A DNA stretch of 64,000 bases, from assembly GCF_003240565.2 (NCBI RefSeq), contig NZ_CP117255.1, positions 2,356,001 to 2,420,000 of the forward strand, read 5' to 3'. The stretch is from Rhizobium tumorigenes (GTDB taxonomy: Bacteria; Pseudomonadota; Alphaproteobacteria; Rhizobiales; Rhizobiaceae). Of this stretch, positions 29,923 to 39,050 are shown one piece after another (positions within the stretch are counted from its first letter, which is position 1; every line of letters begins with the position of its first letter). The translations under genes were made by a program, and so were the position numbers. Below the pieces are notes generated by a model, which saw nothing but the letters and a program-made list of their open reading frames with translations, was not told the DNA's origin and did not search any database.

Positions 29923-30594
29923 TCAGGCGCGCACGACCGCCAGTTTTCCGTTGGCGCCGATACGGGCGCGAACATTATCATAATTGGGGATCGTCGCGTG
30001 CGGTGTCTCCATCGGGTGGCTATGCGTCGCGGTGATGACCATGACGTCGGCGCCTGCCGCCTCGCCAGCCTTGATACCAGCCGGCACGTCCTCGAACACC
30101 AGGCATTCGGCAACGCTTACGCCCAGCCGTTCGGCACCCAGAATGTAGCACTGCGGATTGGGCTTGCCGACCTTGACGTCTTCGGCCGTCACGATGAAAC
30201 GCGGCATCGGGATCCCCGCCTCCGCCAGGCGCGCCTTGGCAAGCGCAATCGGCGACGAGGTAACGATGGCCCAGCGGTCGGCAGGCAGCGAGGCAAGGAA
30301 ATCGATGGCACCCGAAATCGGCACGACGCCGGCAACATCGGCGATCTCGTCCCTCTCGATTGCAGCGGCTTCGACGGCCGGATCTACGCCGGGAAGATTG
30401 AGGTTGCGGATCGTATCGATACCACGGGCGCCGTGCATGGTGGGCATGAATTTCTCGACATCCAGGCCCTGACGCTTAGCCCAGGCACCCCAGACCCGTT
30501 CGGCAGAAGCGATCGAGTTCATGATTGTCCCGTCCATGTCGAACAGGAAGGCGGCGTAGCTTTTATCGAAGACGGAAACGTTATCAGCGGACAA
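29923..30594 (-). CDS. HAD-superfamily phosphatase (subfamily IA)
   Basis: A beta-phosphoglucomutase/sugar-phosphatase-like HAD enzyme. Motif I FLFDMDGTIMNS gives the nucleophile and acid Asp pair, motif II is AIVTSSPIALAKARL, motif III is the Lys of VKVGKPNPQCYILGA and motif IV is VFEDVPAGIKAGEAAGADV. No ATG lies between the open frame's GTG/ATG region and motif I, so I propose TTG at 30594 (AAAGAGA upstream), giving 223 residues; the frame is open to 30726. The substrate is unknown. It lies 152 bases downstream of acvB on the same strand. Confidence 0.85.
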   Translation of the reverse strand: MSADNVSVFDKSYAAFLFDMDGTIMNSIASAERVWGAWAKRQGLDVEKFMPTMHGARGIDTIRNLNLPGVDPAVEAAAIERDEIADVAGVVPISGAIDFLASLPADRWAIVTSSPIALAKARLAEAGIPMPRFIVTAEDVKVGKPNPQCYILGAERLGVSVAECLVFEDVPAGIKAGEAAGADVMVITATHSHPMETPHATIPNYDNVRARIGANGKLAVVRA

Positions 30595-30745
30595 GGAGTA
30601 TCTCTTTCGGTTGGCGGACGATCGACCGGGACAACGCAGGCGTCGCAGGTCGAAGATTGCCCCAGACACCGTCGCCGCAGTCACATGCAAAGCTAGATAG
30701 TCTTGCCGGGGCACTGCGACAAGCAATGACCCGGCGGGATGTTCC

Positions 30746-32125
30746 CTATTCGCCGAGGCGGCTTTTGACGCCGGCGATGATCGTCTTCGACAATGTCTCG
30801 TAATCGTCGTCGAAATGGTGCCCGCCGGCCATGGCGACGACTTCGGCGCCGGTGCCCTTCAGATCGGGGCAGGCAACGTCCTCGTCGTCATCCGTGCCAT
30901 ACACGCACTGGACAATCTTCGGGTTGATCTTCTTCAGGTCCTTGAGCGGATCGCCGCCCTTGCCCTCGCTGGAAGCGCCGAGCCAGCCCATTACCGAGAT
31001 GACGTAGTCGACCTTGCGCGACAGCGACAGCAGCGACATCTGCACCACCTGGCTGCGTTCCTTCGGCTTCAGCAGATTGTAGCTGGCCGGGATGACGTCG
31101 GCACCGAAAGAATAGCCTACCAGCACGACGTGCTGCACATTGAAGTGCTTGGTGTAGTAATCGATGATACGGCCCAGGTCGTCTGCCGTTTCCTGCGGCT
31201 TACGCTCCGACCAGAAATAATGGAGCGTATCGACGCCGACCACCGGGATCCCCTGATCCTGGAGGTAGGAGCCGACTTCCTTGTCGATGTCGCGCCATCC
31301 GCCGTCGCCGGAATAGATGATCGCCAGCGTGTCCTCGGTCGGCTTGGTTTCAAGCACGTTGATGGGCAGGCCCAGCGGCGACTTTTCGGCGCTCAGCGAC
31401 TTCACCAGATCGACCAGGGTGTTGCTGAGGGTCGTCATGGCGTCGTCCGTGGAATCGCGGATTTCGATTTCCGGATGATCCTTCTGCATCGCCTCGACAT
31501 GGTCGCGGCCATCCTTGGGCGCTGCAGGGGTGAAGCTGGCAATGATCGGGTTTGGCAGCACGCCGTCCATCAGGCCGATGACGACGTTGTCGCCGGTCTT
31601 GACCTTTTCGGCGGGCGTGCAGAGATCCTTGGTGAGGGCGATGCCTGCGGCAGGATCGACGGCCAGCGTCTGTGACACAGTGGCGTCCGGTGTCTGCGCG
31701 GCAATTGCCAGCGCCATGGTGCCACCAGCGCCAACGCCGGCGATGATCGGCAGCTCGTAGGCGCTGTCGGCGACAGACCGCTGGACCTGCTGGCTCAGCG
31801 ACTCGATGTCCGACACCATGTAGATGCAGCCATCGTTTTGGCTGACGTCGTAATTGTTGAGTGCCTTCAGGAAGGACGGGTAATCGATGCCGATGACCAT
31901 CGAGCCCTTCGCCAGCAGCGTCTGTGCAACGGCGTTTTCCTTGTCGCCCCAGCCACCGATATCCGAGATCAGCACGACTTCGCCGACCACCTTGCCGGTC
32001 GGCACGAGGATGTGCGGCGACGGGATGATGCCGGTGTCGTATTTCTTGTTGACCTCGTCCGCATGGGCGACACCCAGTGTGAACAAGGCCGCCATTGCGA
32101 AGGAAGCTGCGTATTTCAAGATCAT
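30746..32125 (-). CDS. acvB: AcvB/VirJ-like periplasmic serine hydrolase
   Basis: The 459-residue protein has a signal peptide (cleavage after AHA near residue 22), an N-terminal alpha/beta-hydrolase-like half and a C-terminal VirJ domain, with the nucleophile elbow GYSFG at residues 337-341 (Ser339). AcvB of Agrobacterium is needed for tumour formation and was shown to hydrolyse lysyl-phosphatidylglycerol; the Rhizobium tropici homologue (atvA) is linked to acid tolerance. Its ATG overlaps the lpiA stop by four bases, so the synthase and hydrolase are translationally coupled. The name rests on two-domain layout and operon context. Confidence 0.92.
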   Translation of the reverse strand: MILKYAASFAMAALFTLGVAHADEVNKKYDTGIIPSPHILVPTGKVVGEVVLISDIGGWGDKENAVAQTLLAKGSMVIGIDYPSFLKALNNYDVSQNDGCIYMVSDIESLSQQVQRSVADSAYELPIIAGVGAGGTMALAIAAQTPDATVSQTLAVDPAAGIALTKDLCTPAEKVKTGDNVVIGLMDGVLPNPIIASFTPAAPKDGRDHVEAMQKDHPEIEIRDSTDDAMTTLSNTLVDLVKSLSAEKSPLGLPINVLETKPTEDTLAIIYSGDGGWRDIDKEVGSYLQDQGIPVVGVDTLHYFWSERKPQETADDLGRIIDYYTKHFNVQHVVLVGYSFGADVIPASYNLLKPKERSQVVQMSLLSLSRKVDYVISVMGWLGASSEGKGGDPLKDLKKINPKIVQCVYGTDDDEDVACPDLKGTGAEVVAMAGGHHFDDDYETLSKTIIAGVKSRLGE

Positions 32126-34731
32126 TTCCTGACGACTCCTCTTAGTCCGCCGCCGATCAGGAACGTCGCGTCCATCAGCGCAATCATCGGACTGACCCCG
32201 CCTGAAACCGCAAGATAGCGCGGCTGCCAGTCGGGATGAAATTTTGCTTTGAAGGCTCTTAGCCCTTTGAAGTTATAAAACCGTTCACCGTGTTCGAAAA
32301 CCGTGCCGCCGATCCGGTCCCAGACCGGCGCCGATTCGCGCTTCGACATTCCGGATAGAGGTGCCATCCCGAGGTTAAAGCGCTGAAATCCGGCATTCCT
32401 AAGATGCTCCAGGATCTGGACGAAGAGAAAGTCCATGGAACCCTTCGGTGCGTCGGGCGAAAAGCGCATCAGGTCGATCGAGCCCTCTTCATGGGTCGAC
32501 GTCACGAGTATGTTTGCAAAGGCAACGATGCGGCCTTCCTTCTTGAGAACGCCCACCGGCTGCGACAGTATATAGTCTGGATCGAAGGCGCCGAGGGAGA
32601 AGCCCTTTTCCTTGGCGTTGTGATCTTCCAGCCAGGCATTCGAGACTGCCGCGAGTTCGTCCAGCACCTCGCCCACGTCCTGCGGCTCGATGACCGAGAA
32701 TTCAAGCCCGTCGCGCACCGCACGGCTTGCCGTCTGGCGGAGATTGGCCCACTTGCCGCCCTTCAGCTCGAATGTATTGAGATTGACGACGGCGAGTTCG
32801 CCGAGCTTGTAGGCCCGCATTCCAGCATCGGCGCAGTGCGACAGGAGCCCCGGCGAGATCTGGTAGAACACCGACCGACAGCCCGCCGTACGGGCGGATT
32901 CGACAAAGCGCCAGACAAGATCGGCCAGCGCGTGCCGCGGTCCGATCGGGTCGAACAGGGCGATCCAGGAGCGACCGCGCTTGCCGTACATGATGAAGGC
33001 ATCGCCCTTTTCGGAGAACATGATGCTCTTGTCGCGCATCCGAACCAGATTGGCGTCGGCAATGCCGTGCGCCTCGACGATGGCAACCGCCCGCTCGACA
33101 TCGTCGTCCGAGACAGGCTGCAGCCGCGAGGTCGCCGGACGGAGCAGGCTGAACGCGGCAATACCGGAGGCAACGATGCAAAGGCCGAGCACGGCACGCA
33201 GGCCGCGTGGCGCTTCATCGGCAAACTCGAACTGCCACCAGAGCTGGTTGCTGTAGGCGACGTCGCGATAGACGAAGAACAGGATGACAATGGCGCAGAT
33301 GCAGATGACCGCAATGGCCATCAGCCATCCGGCAGTCAGCGCCTGATTGACGAGCGAAGCCGGGCGATTGAACAACTTTCGGCTGACGAACAGGCCGAAG
33401 ATGAAGAACAGCAGGAACGACGCCTCGACGAGCGCGATTGCCTTCAGCAGCGACAGCGTTACCGCCGCGACCGCGCAGCACACCGAAACCCACCAGGCGC
33501 CATCGAGGCGCTGGCCGAGGCCACGGGCTGCGACGACCATGGCAAGGCCGACGAGGCTCGACAGGAAGTGGGCTCCTTCGACGACAGGCAGGGCCAGATA
33601 ATCCGACAGGAATTCAAGATTTTCATCGGGCGTCGGCGTGACGCTCGAAAAGATCAGCATGACGCCCAGCAACAGAGCGAAAGTCGACAGCAGTTGCGGC
33701 ATAAGCCGCCCACCGACGCGTCGCACGCTGGAAGCGGCGGGATGGTCGACGAAGCGGCGAAGTTCGGTGGCCGCTACGACCATGATCGCAAGCAGCAGCG
33801 GGATCACGTGGTAGATCACCCGGTAAAGAACCAGCGAGCCCAGCACCGCATCGACGTTGACGGCGCTGCCGAGCGACGCGACGATCACGGTTTCGAACAC
33901 GCCAAGACCGGCCGGAACATGGCTGAGAACGCCGAGGCCGACGGCGATGGCATAGACCGCGAGGAATGTCGGCCAGCCGATCGACGATTCCGGCAGCAGC
34001 ACGTAGAGAACGGTCGCCGACGCCGCGATATCGAAGGCGGTGACAAGGAACTGGCGCGACCAGGTGCGCGAATCCGGCAGGCGCAGTGTGAAGCTGCCGA
34101 TGGAAATCACCCGCCCGCCGCGGCCCATGTAAAGCAAGACCGCCAATAGACCCAGGATGACGCCGGCGACGCCGCGCAGCACGAGGCTGTCGACATTGAT
34201 CAGCGGCCCCATTTCATCGGCAATGATCATCAGCGCGATCGAACCTACGGCGGCAAGGCCAAGGCCGAACGATAGCGTCACAAAGGCGACGATGCGGCCG
34301 ATGTCTTCCGGTGTCAGCCCCATGCGCGAATAGGCGCGGTAACGGATCGCGCCTGCGCTCAACGCGCCGAAACCGGCGGTGTTGCCGACGGCGTAGGCGC
34401 TGAACGCCGTCAGCGCCACATGCGGAAAAGGCACCTTCTTGTCGATGAATTCGAGCGCATTGGTATCGTAGAAAATCAGCGCGAAGAAGCTGAGGCCGGT
34501 AAACAGCAGCGCAAGCAGGATCGCACGGGCGGAGGTGTCGCTCAATGCGAGCACGATATCGTCGTAGCGGACTTCAGTCGTCAGGTGAAAAATCGCGTAG
34601 GCGACCATCCCGAAGACGACGACGCTGCCCAGCGCCAGCAACTGCGTGCGGTAACGGCGCAACATCGTGACCAGCCAGCCGCGCTCCTCGAGGTCGTCTT
34701 CGGCTGGTTCCAGATCGATCGGGCTCGACAT
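32122..34731 (-). CDS. lpiA: Lysyl-phosphatidylglycerol synthase/flippase LpiA (MprF family)
   Basis: The 869-residue protein has an N-terminal membrane part with about a dozen or more hydrophobic segments (flippase-type, residues about 25-530) and a soluble C-terminal DUF2156 catalytic domain from about 560 that transfers lysine from Lys-tRNA to phosphatidylglycerol, holding MYGKRGRSWIALFDPIG and RFNLGMAPLSGM. In Rhizobium the gene is low-pH-inducible (lpiA) and lowers membrane negative charge. acvB follows with an ATGA overlap. The 527-base upstream region likely holds its promoter. Confidence 0.95.
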   Translation of the reverse strand: MSSPIDLEPAEDDLEERGWLVTMLRRYRTQLLALGSVVVFGMVAYAIFHLTTEVRYDDIVLALSDTSARAILLALLFTGLSFFALIFYDTNALEFIDKKVPFPHVALTAFSAYAVGNTAGFGALSAGAIRYRAYSRMGLTPEDIGRIVAFVTLSFGLGLAAVGSIALMIIADEMGPLINVDSLVLRGVAGVILGLLAVLLYMGRGGRVISIGSFTLRLPDSRTWSRQFLVTAFDIAASATVLYVLLPESSIGWPTFLAVYAIAVGLGVLSHVPAGLGVFETVIVASLGSAVNVDAVLGSLVLYRVIYHVIPLLLAIMVVAATELRRFVDHPAASSVRRVGGRLMPQLLSTFALLLGVMLIFSSVTPTPDENLEFLSDYLALPVVEGAHFLSSLVGLAMVVAARGLGQRLDGAWWVSVCCAVAAVTLSLLKAIALVEASFLLFFIFGLFVSRKLFNRPASLVNQALTAGWLMAIAVICICAIVILFFVYRDVAYSNQLWWQFEFADEAPRGLRAVLGLCIVASGIAAFSLLRPATSRLQPVSDDDVERAVAIVEAHGIADANLVRMRDKSIMFSEKGDAFIMYGKRGRSWIALFDPIGPRHALADLVWRFVESARTAGCRSVFYQISPGLLSHCADAGMRAYKLGELAVVNLNTFELKGGKWANLRQTASRAVRDGLEFSVIEPQDVGEVLDELAAVSNAWLEDHNAKEKGFSLGAFDPDYILSQPVGVLKKEGRIVAFANILVTSTHEEGSIDLMRFSPDAPKGSMDFLFVQILEHLRNAGFQRFNLGMAPLSGMSKRESAPVWDRIGGTVFEHGERFYNFKGLRAFKAKFHPDWQPRYLAVSGGVSPMIALMDATFLIGGGLRGVVRK

Positions 34732-35257
34732 ACTTTACCTGTTTGAATGGGTCACTTCTGCGCCCCGCTTAGCAGATGTACGTCAACGCGAATATTTCTA
34801 TTCGGCGGTTGTACGCAGATTCTTTCAAGGCGACGACATGTCGTTGTCACATCTCTCTGAATTCAGGCATTTTTGGCGCAGCGCATTGATACGCGACAAT
34901 ATTCTCTTCGAAAAAGGGAAGTTTAAAGTGCGCGCGCCGGGCGCAAAGACAGAAGTCGCAGGGCAAATTGCGTAAAACCCGCCCGAAGGCAGAAGGTGCG
35001 ATCCACGACGACCGGTGGTTTTTTACGATCCTGGGTGCCTACAAACGTAGGTGGGCGCCATATGTCCAAGCCCACGGGCCTGGCCAGGGACAGCTCCCTT
35101 TGGATCGAGTATGGCCCCAGGGATTGTGGTACCTGCCGGGAAGCGCAGACCGCAACTCGACATATAATGCGCTTTGCGTTTGCGCACCAGTGGCATCTGC
35201 GGAGAATTAACGGTCGGCGATTTCATCGACGAACGGAACTCTCCACGGCTTTGCCGT
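34732..35257. other. Intergenic region upstream of lpiA
   Basis: No convincing protein gene is present; the plus-strand frames here run into the antisense of the methyltransferase gene and lack recognisable motifs. The lpiA promoter should lie in the left part, which is AT-richer (34780-34930). The right part (about 35020-35160) is GC-rich with several complementary blocks and is discussed as a possible structured RNA. Confidence 0.5.
35020..35156 (-). ncRNA. Candidate structured RNA, possibly 6S RNA
   Basis: On the minus strand, after a TATATG that could serve as a -10 box, the sequence has pairing blocks: GGCCA with TGGCC, CCAC with GTGG and CCTAC-GTTT-GTAGG near the 3' side. The segment CCCTGGGGCCATA resembles the CCCCUGAGCCGAUA stretch of E. 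coli 6S RNA. In many proteobacteria ssrS lies between zapA and the 5-formyl-THF cyclo-ligase gene, both of which are on this strand. I could not build a convincing long closing stem, so this is a weak call, and strand and ends are guesses. Confidence 0.25.
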
Positions 35258-35764
35258 TCAGGGTTTTATCGCCGTCATGTTCAAATGCCAGGGTTCGCAA
35301 TCTATGCCGGAGAGCTGGCGCGCAATCTGCCAATAACCGAATTCCGAAAGCAGCGCGGTCATCGTCCGCTCCGTATATCCCCATCGATGTGCGTCTTCGC
35401 GATTGCCGCCGCGGCTCTCGTCGCGCCATCCGAAGAACCCGGCAAACGCGTGCGCCTGTTGATCGGCAAACGTGCTGAAGCTGGAGCCCAGCAACTGACG
35501 GCAATGAAATTCCAGATCGGGGACGACGATGTTGAGCGCTCCTCCCGAGCGCAGCGCCTGAAACCAGCGTGCCAGCGTCCGCCGGGCATCGTTCGGATCC
35601 AGATGCTCCAGCATGTGTCGCGTATAGATTTCGTCCACGCTGGCGTCGTCGATCGTTTCGAGACCCCAGGCATCGGACACGATGTCAGGCTTGGCATCGG
35701 CACGCACGTCCACGCTCAAAAAGCCTTCACGGCGCGTAGAACCTGCACCTATATTCAGTCTCAT
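35258..35764 (-). CDS. SAM-dependent methyltransferase (type 11-like)
   Basis: A 168-residue protein starting MRLNIGAGSTRREGFLSVDV, which is the SAM-binding glycine loop with the acidic end of strand 2, followed by SVDEIYTRHMLEHLDPNDARRTLARWFQALRSGG, typical of class I methyltransferases next to polysaccharide or lipid genes. GGAGG six bases before the ATG at 35764 decides the start; the frame is open to 35797. The substrate is unknown. It lies downstream of zapA on the same strand with a 135-base gap. Confidence 0.8.
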   Translation of the reverse strand: MRLNIGAGSTRREGFLSVDVRADAKPDIVSDAWGLETIDDASVDEIYTRHMLEHLDPNDARRTLARWFQALRSGGALNIVVPDLEFHCRQLLGSSFSTFADQQAHAFAGFFGWRDESRGGNREDAHRWGYTERTMTALLSEFGYWQIARQLSGIDCEPWHLNMTAIKP

Positions 35765-35899
35765 CGGCAACCTCCAAAGGGTAGGATCTGGACACACGGG
35801 CGAACACAGAACCGGGTTCAGGCAGGCATCCTTATATCAAGGGCGTCATATACGGTGACAATAGTGAGCCTCGTCGGCTAGAGGCACCGTTATCTTACC

Positions 35900-36277
35900 T
35901 CAGTGCGCTTCCGCACCCGGCTTGGCGACCAGTTTTTCGGTGATGCCGCGAATGCTGCTGGCAACTTCGTCTAGAACGCCGGCCAGCTCCTCTTCCGTCT
36001 GTGCACTGGCAGCCAGCGCGGTGTCGCGGTTACCGCGCAAAGCGTCCAGTTCTGCCTCAAGCCCGGTCACCTTGCGCGTCAGGTCGGACACTTCGTCCAT
36101 AATCATGATGCCGGCCATGACGGTCACCCGGAGATCGCCGATCTCGCCGAACTGCTCCTTCAGGTGGCTGACGTAGCGATCGAAACGGGTGGCGAGATCC
36201 GTCAGGTGATCTTCCTGCCCCTCCTCGCAGGCCATGCGATAGGCCTTGCCGTCGATCGTTACCGTTACCTGCGCCAT
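35900..36277 (-). CDS. zapA: Cell division protein ZapA
   Basis: ZapA bundles FtsZ filaments at mid-cell. The 125-residue protein starts MAQVTVTIDGKAYRMACEEGQEDHLTDLA, the ZapA N-domain, followed by a long helix that dimerises (VSDLTRKVTGLEAELDALRG, about residues 66-85) and a C-terminal acidic tail. It is 54 bases after the DUF4164 gene, the usual rhizobial pair. A short hairpin (GCCTC / GAGGC at about 35866-35884) lies after its stop and may end transcription. Confidence 0.93.
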   Translation of the reverse strand: MAQVTVTIDGKAYRMACEEGQEDHLTDLATRFDRYVSHLKEQFGEIGDLRVTVMAGIMIMDEVSDLTRKVTGLEAELDALRGNRDTALAASAQTEEELAGVLDEVASSIRGITEKLVAKPGAEAH

Positions 36278-36331
36278 GCGATATTCCGTCCTGTCTTGCC
36301 CGATGCGGCAAAGGTTGTCTGCAACGCTGCG

Positions 36332-36607
36332 TCAGCGATCGAGCACGGCCCTGATCGTTTCCATGGCGGTGACCAGCCGGCGGGAAACCTCGCGATTGAC
36401 CTCCTCCAGCCGATTGGCGCGAAACTCCGCCTGGTCGAGTTCCTGTGCCAGCCTTGAGCGGTCGGCGTGGGTCCGGCGCACCTCAGCGTCGATCTCGCTT
36501 CTCTCGCGCTCCCGTTCGAAGCGCACGTCGACCGCATTATCCAGCGCTGCCAGCGCCTGACGCAGTGACGTGATGGCCGCGTCCACTGTCTTGCCTGTGG
36601 GCATCAT
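36332..36607 (-). CDS. DUF4164 coiled-coil protein
   Basis: A 91-residue helical protein, probably a coiled coil through most of its length (heptads in RSRLAQELDQAEFRANRLEEV). DUF4164 proteins sit next to zapA in many Rhizobiales, so a role with ZapA in division is plausible but not shown. GGGAAGAC before the first of two adjacent ATGs at 36607 sets the start; the frame is open to 36655. It is divergent from tkt across a 390-base region. Confidence 0.85.
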   Translation of the reverse strand: MMPTGKTVDAAITSLRQALAALDNAVDVRFERERERSEIDAEVRRTHADRSRLAQELDQAEFRANRLEEVNREVSRRLVTAMETIRAVLDR

Positions 36608-36784
36608 GTCTTCCCGGTTCCACGCACAATGCTCCGAATCGCCATGGTGGCGCATTGCCCTGATCTGTCACAGTATTCAACTCGGCAACTGGCCGTCAAT
36701 AAAGGCCTGCATGCGGCAAGGCCGCTAAACTGTGGATGACATGCGACTTTCCTCTATTCTGGCAGCCAATCACGCTCATGTCGT

Positions 36785-36822
36785 CTTTTGTACAAGACAA
36801 AAGGCAAATGTTAAATATTTGC
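36785..36822. promoter_or_regulatory. Two adjacent inverted repeats, candidate operators
   Basis: CTTTTGT/ACAAAAG with 5-base spacer includes the 8-base palindrome TTGTACAA; GCAAAT/ATTTGC with 7-base spacer follows without a gap. Both are perfect repeats in an AT-rich patch, 31 bases before the proposed tkt -35 box. Confidence 0.4.
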
Positions 36823-36852
36823 GACGGAGGCCGGGTTTGGCCGCCGGATTTA

Positions 36853-36880
36853 TTGACTTGCTCGCCCCAACTGCTATGTC
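36853..36880 (+). promoter_or_regulatory. Predicted tkt promoter
   Basis: TTGACT and TATGTC are spaced by 16 bases. The -35 is close to consensus and the -10 is fair. Confidence 0.45.
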
Positions 36881-36997
36881 TCAGCCGCCTGAGGCAGACT
36901 GTGATCCAGGGTTCAAAGCATCCCTCCATCGCTGTGCCTTCCAACCGGTGGTCCATCCTCTCGAGACCGAGACCATCCCAAACCTTGCGGAACGACC

Positions 36998-38980
36998 ATG
37001 ATCTCTCGCGAAAAACACGACCGGATGGCAAACGCGATCCGTTTCCTTGCCATGGATGCCGTTGAGAAGGCCAATTCCGGCCATCCCGGCCTGCCGATGG
37101 GCATGGCTGACGTCGCCACCGTACTCTTCTCCAAATACCTGAAATTCGATCCGAAATCGCCCCATTGGGCTAACCGCGACCGCTTCGTGCTGTCGGCCGG
37201 CCACGGCTCGATGCTGCTTTACTCGCTTCTGTATCTGACCGGTTATGAAGACATGTCGGTTGAGGATCTGAAGAATTTCCGCCAGCTCGGCTCCAAGACT
37301 GCCGGCCATCCGGAATACGGTCACGCCACCGGCATCGAAACGACCACGGGTCCGCTCGGCCAGGGCATTGCCAACGCCGTCGGCATGGCGATTGCAGAAC
37401 GCAAGCTCGCCGTCGAGTTCGGCTCAGAACTGCAGGATCACCACACCTACGTGATGTGCGGCGACGGCTGCCTGATGGAAGGCATCAGCCACGAGGCAAT
37501 CGCGCTTGCCGGCCACCTGAAGCTCAATAAGCTCATCCTGTTCTGGGACAACAACTCGATCACCATCGACGGCGCCGTTTCGCTGTCGGACTCGACCGAC
37601 CAGGTTGCCCGCTTCAAGGCTGTCCACTGGAACACGATCGAAGTCGACGGCCATGAGCCGGACCAGATCTCTGCCGCGATCGAGGCAGCCCAGAAGTCGG
37701 ACCGTCCGACCCTGATCGCCTGCAAGACGATCATCGGCTTCGGCGCTCCGCACAAGCAGGGCACCCACAAGGTCCACGGTTCGCCGCTCGGTGCCGAGGA
37801 AATTGCGGCTACCCGCAAGGCACTCAATTGGGATGCCGAGCCCTTCGTCATTCCGGCCGACGTTCTCGACGCCTGGCGCGAAGCCGGCAAGCGTGCCGTT
37901 CCGGATATGAAGGACTGGCAGTCGCGTCTCGCTGCAGCAGATGAAGCCAAGAAGGCCGAGTTCAACCGCCGTTTCGCCGGCGACCTGCCGGCTGGCTTCG
38001 ACGCCGCCATCAGCGACTACAAGAAGAAGCTGGCCGAGACCAAGGCGAGCGTCGCGACTCGCAAGGCGTCGGAAGACGTGCTTGAGGTCATCAACGGCTT
38101 CCTGCCTGAAACGCTCGGCGGCTCAGCCGACCTGACGCCGTCGAACAACACCAAGACCAGCCAGATGGTGTCGATCACGCCAACGGATTTCGCCGGCCGC
38201 TACATGCACTGGGGCATCCGCGAACACGGCATGGCATCGGCTATGAACGGCATCGCGCTGCACGGTGGCCTGATCCCTTATGGCGGCGGCTTCATGATCT
38301 TCTCGGACTATTGCCGTCCGCCAATCCGCTTGGCTTCGCTGATGGGTATCCGCGTTATCCACGTTCTGACCCATGACTCGATCGGCGTCGGCGAAGACGG
38401 CCCGACCCACCAGCCCGTCGAACAGATGGCCTCGCTTCGCGCCATCCCGAACCTGATGATGTTCCGCCCTGCCGATGCCACGGAAACGGCCGAATGCTGG
38501 CAGATTGCGCTGAAGACCAAGGACCGCCCATCGGGTCTGGCACTCACCCGCCAGAACATGGTCGCAGCCCGTCTGGAATACAGCGAGAAGAACCTCTGCG
38601 AGCTTGGTGCATACAATCTGGCCGGTTCTGCCGATGCCAAGGTGACGATCTTCGCTTCGGGCTCCGAAGTTGAAATCGCCGTTGCCGCCCGCACAGCGCT
38701 TGAAGCCAAGGGCATCACGGTCCGCGTCGTCTCGGTTCCCTCGACGGAATTGTTCTTCGAGCAGCCCGATGCCTACAAGGCGGAAATCCTCGGCAGCTCG
38801 CCAGTCAAGATCGCCGTCGAAGCCGGCGTCCGCGAAGGCTGGGATGCCTTCATCGGACCGGAAGGCACGTTTATCGGCATGAAGGGCTTTGGCGCTTCCG
38901 GCCCGGCCAAGGAAGTCTACAAGCACTTCGGCATCACGACGGAAGCCGTCGTCGCTGCTGCGGAAGCGAAGCTTTCCTGA
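36998..38980 (+). CDS. tkt: Transketolase
   Basis: Transketolase moves two-carbon units between sugar phosphates in the pentose phosphate and Calvin-Benson routes. The 660-residue protein is full length: the N-terminal domain carries the ThDP motif (CGDGCLMEG, then NNSITIDG about 30 residues on, residues about 154-190), HPGLPMG near residue 29 and the TTTGPLGQG loop; the middle pyrimidine domain has [18 protein letters not shown] near residue 407; the C-domain closes the fold. It starts a plus-strand run tkt-gap-(antiporter)-pgk-fda. Confidence 0.97.
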   Translation: MISREKHDRMANAIRFLAMDAVEKANSGHPGLPMGMADVATVLFSKYLKFDPKSPHWANRDRFVLSAGHGSMLLYSLLYLTGYEDMSVEDLKNFRQLGSKTAGHPEYGHATGIETTTGPLGQGIANAVGMAIAERKLAVEFGSELQDHHTYVMCGDGCLMEGISHEAIALAGHLKLNKLILFWDNNSITIDGAVSLSDSTDQVARFKAVHWNTIEVDGHEPDQISAAIEAAQKSDRPTLIACKTIIGFGAPHKQGTHKVHGSPLGAEEIAATRKALNWDAEPFVIPADVLDAWREAGKRAVPDMKDWQSRLAAADEAKKAEFNRRFAGDLPAGFDAAISDYKKKLAETKASVATRKASEDVLEVINGFLPETLGGSADLTPSNNTKTSQMVSITPTDFAGRYMHWGIREHGMASAMNGIALHGGLIPYGGGFMIFSDYCRPPIRLASLMGIRVIHVLTHDSIGVGEDGPTHQPVEQMASLRAIPNLMMFRPADATETAECWQIALKTKDRPSGLALTRQNMVAARLEYSEKNLCELGAYNLAGSADAKVTIFASGSEVEIAVAARTALEAKGITVRVVSVPSTELFFEQPDAYKAEILGSSPVKIAVEAGVREGWDAFIGPEGTFIGMKGFGASGPAKEVYKHFGITTEAVVAAAEAKLS

Positions 38981-38986
38981 CCAATT

Positions 38987-39006
38987 CAGGGCGCTTCGGC
39001 GCCCTG
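38987..39006 (+). other. UUCG-capped hairpin between tkt and gap
   Basis: An 8-bp stem (CAGGGCGC / GCGCCCTG) capped by TTCG lies 7 bases after the tkt stop. No U-tract follows, so it is likelier to be an intercistronic stability or processing element than a terminator. Confidence 0.55.
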
Positions 39007-39050
39007 CACCATCACATAGAAAAGTCCTGTCCGATTTGGGAGTGTCCACC

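Larger units (their letters stand above)
36608..36997. promoter_or_regulatory. Divergent promoter region, zapA cluster / tkt
   Basis: There is no gene here. Two inverted repeats lie side by side: CTTTTGT-N5-ACAAAAG at 36785-36803, then GCAAAT-N7-ATTTGC at 36804-36822. Downstream is TTGACT (36853-36858), a 16-base spacer and TATGTC (36875-36880), a fair sigma-70 promoter pointing at tkt, which would leave a leader of about 110 bases. Confidence 0.6.

Noticed and set aside
32404..34149. A 581-residue plus-strand frame opposite lpiA
   Set aside because: It is rich in Arg, Asp and Gln runs typical of antisense translation of a membrane protein gene; lpiA has clear domains.
34968..35478. Plus-strand open frames in and after the lpiA upstream gap
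   Set aside because: They run into the antisense of the methyltransferase gene, lack motifs and have poor ribosome-binding sites.
35764..35899. 6S RNA candidate directly after zapA
   Set aside because: The 136-base gap has short hairpins (GCCTC/GAGGC, GAACC/GGTTC) but is too short for a typical 6S RNA and carries the methyltransferase ribosome-binding site.
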